DNA from: Bacillota bacterium | GTDB taxonomy: Bacteria; Bacillota; Clostridia; Acetivibrionales; DSM-1351 | Reading direction: 5' to 3' | Assembly: GCA_023441625.1 (NCBI GenBank) | Contig: JAEZOA010000100.1 | Span: 1-11,214, forward strand | DNA: 11,214 nucleotides | Shown here: positions 7,912 through 11,214 of the stretch, one piece after another | Numbering within the stretch: the first letter of the stretch is position 1 | Layout of the letters: each line of letters begins with the position of its first letter | Notes under the pieces: generated by a model | Databases searched by the model: none | Told to the model about the DNA's origin: nothing | Seen by the model: the letters and a program-made list of their open reading frames with translations, nothing else | Position numbers and translations under genes: made by a program

Positions 7912-7919
7912 AAAGGAGG
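7912..7919 (+). promoter_or_regulatory. Ribosome binding site deciding the regulator start
   Basis: AAAGGAGG is a near-perfect Shine-Dalgarno sequence four bases before the ATG at 7924. It argues against the upstream in-frame GTG at 7882, whose added 14 residues (NTINGRIIKGG type) do not belong to the MerR fold. Confidence 0.8.
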
Positions 7920-7923
7920 CAAT

Positions 7924-9651
7924 ATGATTGAAAACATGCTCACAGTGGGGCAAGTAGCCCAGAAATTTGGAGTGTCTGCACGAACTATTCGCCATTATGA
8001 AAGCATAGGAATCCTTGAAAGTAAGAGGGGTAATGAGTCAAACTACCGTTTATATGGCGAAGCCGAAACCCATCGGATTTATCAGATTTTGCTCCTTAAA
8101 GATATGGGTTTTACACTTAAGGAAATCTCATCGATAATAACTTCCGACGGGAATAAGAATATAATTATTCAGATTATTAATAATAGGCTAAAATGTCTTG
8201 CTAAAAAATCACTGCTATATAGCCAATGTATAGATCTTCTTACAGAGTTTCTGAATACTTGTAGCAACCAGAGTGAAGACAATATCGACAGTTTCAAACT
8301 GCTGAATGAGCTTTTATCAAGTAAAAATGTTAATGAAACTGCTGCATTAAAGGAAGCAGGTGAATCAGACAAGCCAAATCCTCTTGAAAAAGATGTGGAT
8401 CTTGAAATACTGAAAAACTGTCTTTCTGATGATCTTAACCCTTTATATCTTCCATTTATTTTGGAGCATGATGGAAAACTTCTTGAGAATTTCTTTGTAA
8501 ACCACAGACGTTTCTGGGGTTTGAAAAATGTGTTGCTAAGCGATGGTTTTAGTCTTGATGACATATACAATCCTTACAATTTCATCAATATTATAATAGG
8601 TAAGCTCGGAAGGACAGCTTCGGATTTCGGAATATATCAGAATGAAGAGGAGATTACTTACAGGAATATTGTAATGGGTTTTTGCATTACACTAACAGGT
8701 GTAGATTTTAATTCTGAGGATACATTGACGGTATTGGAAATGAAACTTGTAATGTCAGTTTTTAAAAGAGCCTTGGAGATGCTTGAATTGGCTGGCCGGT
8801 TAAAGGAAGAGACCTTCTGCTCCATATGTAAGGTATTTAAAATAAGTGATAATTATACTACAAAACAGGAAATTGAAGAATTTATTGAATCAGTAATACA
8901 ATCAGGTGGTGTACAAGCCTACTACATAGCTAAAATAGTAAATAATGCTTTAAAGAGAAGCCGTTATGCCGGTCCATTTTATGTATTGACAGAGCCGTCT
9001 GCATTCGAAAGTGAATATTGGGAGCTTGATAGAGCTCTTGACATGGTTGTGGGATTCATGTGGTCGCATGAAATTAATCCTGCCGGTCAACCATATAAAA
9101 CACTTGCACCAGTAATATTCCAGATAGCCTATATGAGAGCAAGAACCCTTTATGCGGCAAGCTCCCACACTCTACCAGAAATTGTTGATTTGGAGGAGTT
9201 TATGATCATAGGTTTAGAACTTGTAACAACAGACAAGGATGGAGAAGGATTTGAAAAGATCCCTAAATTTGAAGAGGACTATATTGCAAAGGGTGTGGCA
9301 GATCAAATTCCAAATAGAGTCAAGCCTGGATTAAGATATGGACTTAATACCCGCCGCAATGGAGATTATTATTCATTTATATCAGGTGAGGAGGTAAGCT
9401 CTCTTAATTATATTCCCGAAGGGATGACTGGAGAAATAGTTCCGGCAGGGAAATATGCCGTATTTAGTGTAAAGGGCGGTCCATTGCCCTACAAGGTTAT
9501 TGAAACAATTATTTACATATATCAAGCATGGCTGCCTACATCAGACTATCAGTGGGTAAACAAACCGGGTTTCAACCTATATGAAAATGCTACGGAACGT
9601 AGTGACTCGTATATCAAAATATACATACCAATAGGGGAGAGAGGAGCTTAA
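7924..9651 (+). CDS. MerR-family transcriptional regulator with GyrI-like effector-binding domain (575 aa)
   Basis: The N-terminus is a MerR winged helix-turn-helix: TVGQVAQKFGVSARTIRHYE (7-26), wing residues NYRLYGEAE (about 40-48) and the second helix pair DMGFTLKEISSII (about 60-72). A helical stretch (about 77-113) would be the dimerisation coil. The C-terminus (about 417-573) resembles GyrI-like/AraC effector-binding domains as in BmrR: YGLNTRRNGDYYSFISGEEV, then IPEGM, VPAGKYAVFSVKG (506-518), QAWLP and a final IYIPIGE. Such domains bind small, often amphipathic ligands. Between them lies a helical region of about 300 residues (about 115-415) that I do not recognise; BmrR-like proteins are only about 270-280 residues in total. 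The Glu commonly seen just before WLP in this domain is Ala here. The MerR-type promoter upstream suggests that it activates its own operon. TAA is three bases from the next ATG, so translation of the beta-lactamase-fold gene is linked. Confidence 0.88.
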   Translation: MIENMLTVGQVAQKFGVSARTIRHYESIGILESKRGNESNYRLYGEAETHRIYQILLLKDMGFTLKEISSIITSDGNKNIIIQIINNRLKCLAKKSLLYSQCIDLLTEFLNTCSNQSEDNIDSFKLLNELLSSKNVNETAALKEAGESDKPNPLEKDVDLEILKNCLSDDLNPLYLPFILEHDGKLLENFFVNHRRFWGLKNVLLSDGFSLDDIYNPYNFINIIIGKLGRTASDFGIYQNEEEITYRNIVMGFCITLTGVDFNSEDTLTVLEMKLVMSVFKRALEMLELAGRLKEETFCSICKVFKISDNYTTKQEIEEFIESVIQSGGVQAYYIAKIVNNALKRSRYAGPFYVLTEPSAFESEYWELDRALDMVVGFMWSHEINPAGQPYKTLAPVIFQIAYMRARTLYAASSHTLPEIVDLEEFMIIGLELVTTDKDGEGFEKIPKFEEDYIAKGVADQIPNRVKPGLRYGLNTRRNGDYYSFISGEEVSSLNYIPEGMTGEIVPAGKYAVFSVKGGPLPYKVIETIIYIYQAWLPTSDYQWVNKPGFNLYENATERSDSYIKIYIPIGERGA

Positions 9652-9654
9652 CTT

Positions 9655-11070
9655 ATGCATATTGGAAATCTAAACGAATCAACAGCTATTGAGCAGGGAA
9701 TTAATTATGAAAAGCTAATTAAATTATTAAATTATATAACTAACAGTCATCAAGAGCTGCACAGCCTGATAATTCTTCGTAATGGCTACCTTATAACGGA
9801 CTTGCATTCTTTTCCGTTTAACAATGATTTACCCTTATATGTGAACTGCTGTACAGAAAGCATTATGTCAGCCTTAGTAGGTATAGCAATTGCAGAAGGC
9901 TTGATTCAGAGCGTAGATGAAAAGGTACTAAACTACTTTCCTGAATACGTGAATGAATTTGATACTGAAATATGTGATAGATATAAGAGGGATATTACAA
10001 TAGAACACCTGCTCAAAATGACTACTGGGATTGAGTGGGATGATACTAGTGTTATATTTGGTGAAAACTCTTATGACAGCAGAATGTATAGAAGTGACGA
10101 TCCTGTAAGGTTTGTTTTTGAACAACCTATGAGAGAGGAACCTGGCAAAAGGTATAACCATTGTTGCGGAGCAATGCAAGTATTATCTGCCATCCTTCAA
10201 AAAGTAAGTGGGATAAGTGCTGCGGAATATGCTGAGATTAAGCTGTTTGAACCTTTGGGGATACCAGGAGCCGAATGGGAAAGTGATAAAAATGGTGTTA
10301 GTATTGGTTGCAATGGACTTTCTCTACCTGCATGGGGATTAGCTAAAATTGGACAGCTATACCTCCAAAAAGGCAGATGGGAGGGCGTACAAATAATACC
10401 AGAAGCTTGGGTAAGCATATCAACCAAAAAGCATATTGATACTCCGAATGGTCCATGGAGCTTTTACGGTTGTGGGTATCAGTGGAATATAAACAGGTAT
10501 GGTGGATACTCAGCAAAAGGAGTAACTGGTCAATACCTCTCTATAGTACCATCTCTTAATATGGTGGTTGTTATGATGTCTCCATTACCTCTGGATCAAT
10601 TTTACTGGTATGAAACATTAATGGAAACATTTATAATTCCAGCTGCAAGGTTATCCAGTCCTAAACAGACTAACCTGCAAAACCAGTCTATATTTAAAGA
10701 ATTGGTTGATGAATTTAACCATCCTCCATTACCAAATCCTGTTTCACCTCTTCCGAAGGTTGCTAGGAGAATATCTGGAAGAGAATTTATTTTCAATCCA
10801 GGAGCAAGAATAAACAAGGCTCTACTGGAGTTTAATTCAAAGTACAGCTGTAACATTAAGATCTGGGACAATAAAGGGCTAACTGAAGTAGAGGTTGGAC
10901 TAGATGATGTTTATAGGATATGCGGTAAAGAGGCTTATAAAGGCTTCTGGGAAAATGATTGTACCTTTAAGGTAAAAATGCTTAACCTGCAATATAATTA
11001 TGAATTGGAGCACAGGTTTGTATTTGATGGTAATAAATTAAACCACGAAGTATATTCACCAAAAAAATAA
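9655..11070 (+). CDS. Beta-lactamase/penicillin-binding-fold protein with substituted active site (likely pseudoenzyme or altered hydrolase)
   Basis: The 471-residue protein has the serine beta-lactamase-related fold (class C/esterase type). Landmarks are SALVGIAIAEGLI...DEKVLNYFPEY (from 71), ITIEHLLKMTTGIEWDD, PGKRYN (163-168), LSAILQKVSG, LFEPLGIPGAEW, LPAWGLAKIGQLYL, WSFYGCGYQWN and KGVTGQYLSIVP (288-299). In relatives the nucleophile motif reads SxTK just before SxxSALxGIAI; here the same place is C65-C66-T67-E68. The second motif, normally Y-C-S or similar, is H169-C170-C171. The standard Ser/Lys/Tyr chemistry is therefore not possible. From about residue 375 there is a C-terminal domain (RRISGREFIFNPG...) found in many clostridial relatives, probably a lipocalin-like barrel. 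There is no signal peptide, so it is cytoplasmic. The frame is intact, so it is not an obvious pseudogene. GAGGAG (9641-9646) lies eight bases before the ATG. It shares a transcript with the MerR/GyrI regulator and is probably its target. Confidence 0.85.
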   Translation: MHIGNLNESTAIEQGINYEKLIKLLNYITNSHQELHSLIILRNGYLITDLHSFPFNNDLPLYVNCCTESIMSALVGIAIAEGLIQSVDEKVLNYFPEYVNEFDTEICDRYKRDITIEHLLKMTTGIEWDDTSVIFGENSYDSRMYRSDDPVRFVFEQPMREEPGKRYNHCCGAMQVLSAILQKVSGISAAEYAEIKLFEPLGIPGAEWESDKNGVSIGCNGLSLPAWGLAKIGQLYLQKGRWEGVQIIPEAWVSISTKKHIDTPNGPWSFYGCGYQWNINRYGGYSAKGVTGQYLSIVPSLNMVVVMMSPLPLDQFYWYETLMETFIIPAARLSSPKQTNLQNQSIFKELVDEFNHPPLPNPVSPLPKVARRISGREFIFNPGARINKALLEFNSKYSCNIKIWDNKGLTEVEVGLDDVYRICGKEAYKGFWENDCTFKVKMLNLQYNYELEHRFVFDGNKLNHEVYSPKK

Positions 11071-11130
11071 GAAAATAAGGTCAAATGGGTTAAATGAAAA
11101 AGTAAATTCTAGCAGAAAAATATAAAAGTA

Positions 11131-11176
11131 AATGCACAAGAAAACTCCATTTAAAGAGGCTTGTGCATTTTATTTT
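11131..11176 (+). terminator. Intrinsic terminator of the regulator/beta-lactamase-fold operon
   Basis: AATGCACAAG (11131-11140) pairs perfectly with CTTGTGCATT (11160-11169), with a small inner CTC/GAG pairing in the loop, and is followed by TTATTTT. It lies 60 bases after the TAA at 11070. The interval 11071-11130 shows no gene. Confidence 0.88.
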
Positions 11177-11214
11177 GATGAAAATAGTTGTATAATTATA
11201 CCGTGTTAGGGAGG
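11175..11214 (+). promoter_or_regulatory. Possible promoter and Shine-Dalgarno site of a gene starting beyond the window
   Basis: After the terminator there is TATAAT (11191-11196). An alternative pair is TTGATG (11175-11180), 17 bases, TATACC (11198-11203). The window ends in AGGGAGG (11208-11214), a strong SD-like sequence, so a start codon is likely just downstream. The leader would be very short. Confidence 0.35.

Noticed and set aside
7882..7923. Upstream in-frame GTG start for the MerR-family gene
   Set aside because: It has no ribosome site of its own, whereas AAAGGAGG stands directly before the ATG at 7924, where the MerR fold begins.
9655..11070. Beta-lactamase-fold gene as a true antibiotic-resistance enzyme
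   Set aside because: The catalytic Ser, Lys and Tyr positions are replaced and there is no export signal, so conventional beta-lactam hydrolysis is not supported.

Overview
The window is AT-rich, with tightly spaced genes all on the + strand. Purine-rich Shine-Dalgarno sites (AAAGGAGG, GAGGAG), an AddAB recombination system instead of RecBCD, and the general protein character point to a low-GC Gram-positive of the Bacillota, most likely a Clostridia member. No species is assigned. No tRNA, rRNA, CRISPR array, transposase or other mobile-element gene is visible.

Region 1 (1-4661) is the end of addB followed by complete addA. The two are three bases apart and form the helicase-nuclease that processes double-strand breaks. 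All expected motifs are intact, so this is conserved housekeeping DNA.

Region 2 (4662-7732) holds a small three-helix membrane protein of unknown function. A 228-base gap with a possible structured leader RNA follows, and then a SecA-family ATPase of 807 residues. This SecA keeps the ATPase motor, but several normally invariant motifs are altered, the C-terminal zinc-binding tail is absent, and the protein ends in a hydrophobic, membrane-helix-like segment. It looks like an accessory (SecA2-type) paralogue, not the housekeeping SecA.

Region 3 (7733-11214) is a two-gene transcription unit. It starts from a promoter with consensus -35 and -10 hexamers separated by 19 bp, with the palindrome TAACGTTA in the middle of the spacer; this is the classic layout of a MerR-activated promoter. 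The first gene encodes a 575-residue MerR-type regulator with a GyrI-like ligand-binding domain at its C-terminus and a long unassigned helical middle. Three bases later comes a protein of the serine beta-lactamase/penicillin-binding fold in which the catalytic SxxK motif reads CCTE and the second motif (YxS/YxN type) reads HCC. A strong intrinsic terminator follows. A promoter-like and SD-like sequence for the next gene lies at the window edge.

The most novel material is (i) the MerR/GyrI regulator paired with a beta-lactamase-fold protein whose active site has been rebuilt around Cys, His and Glu, and (ii) the membrane-tailed SecA paralogue with its unusual leader and small membrane-protein neighbour. 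Functional statements about both pairs are inference.
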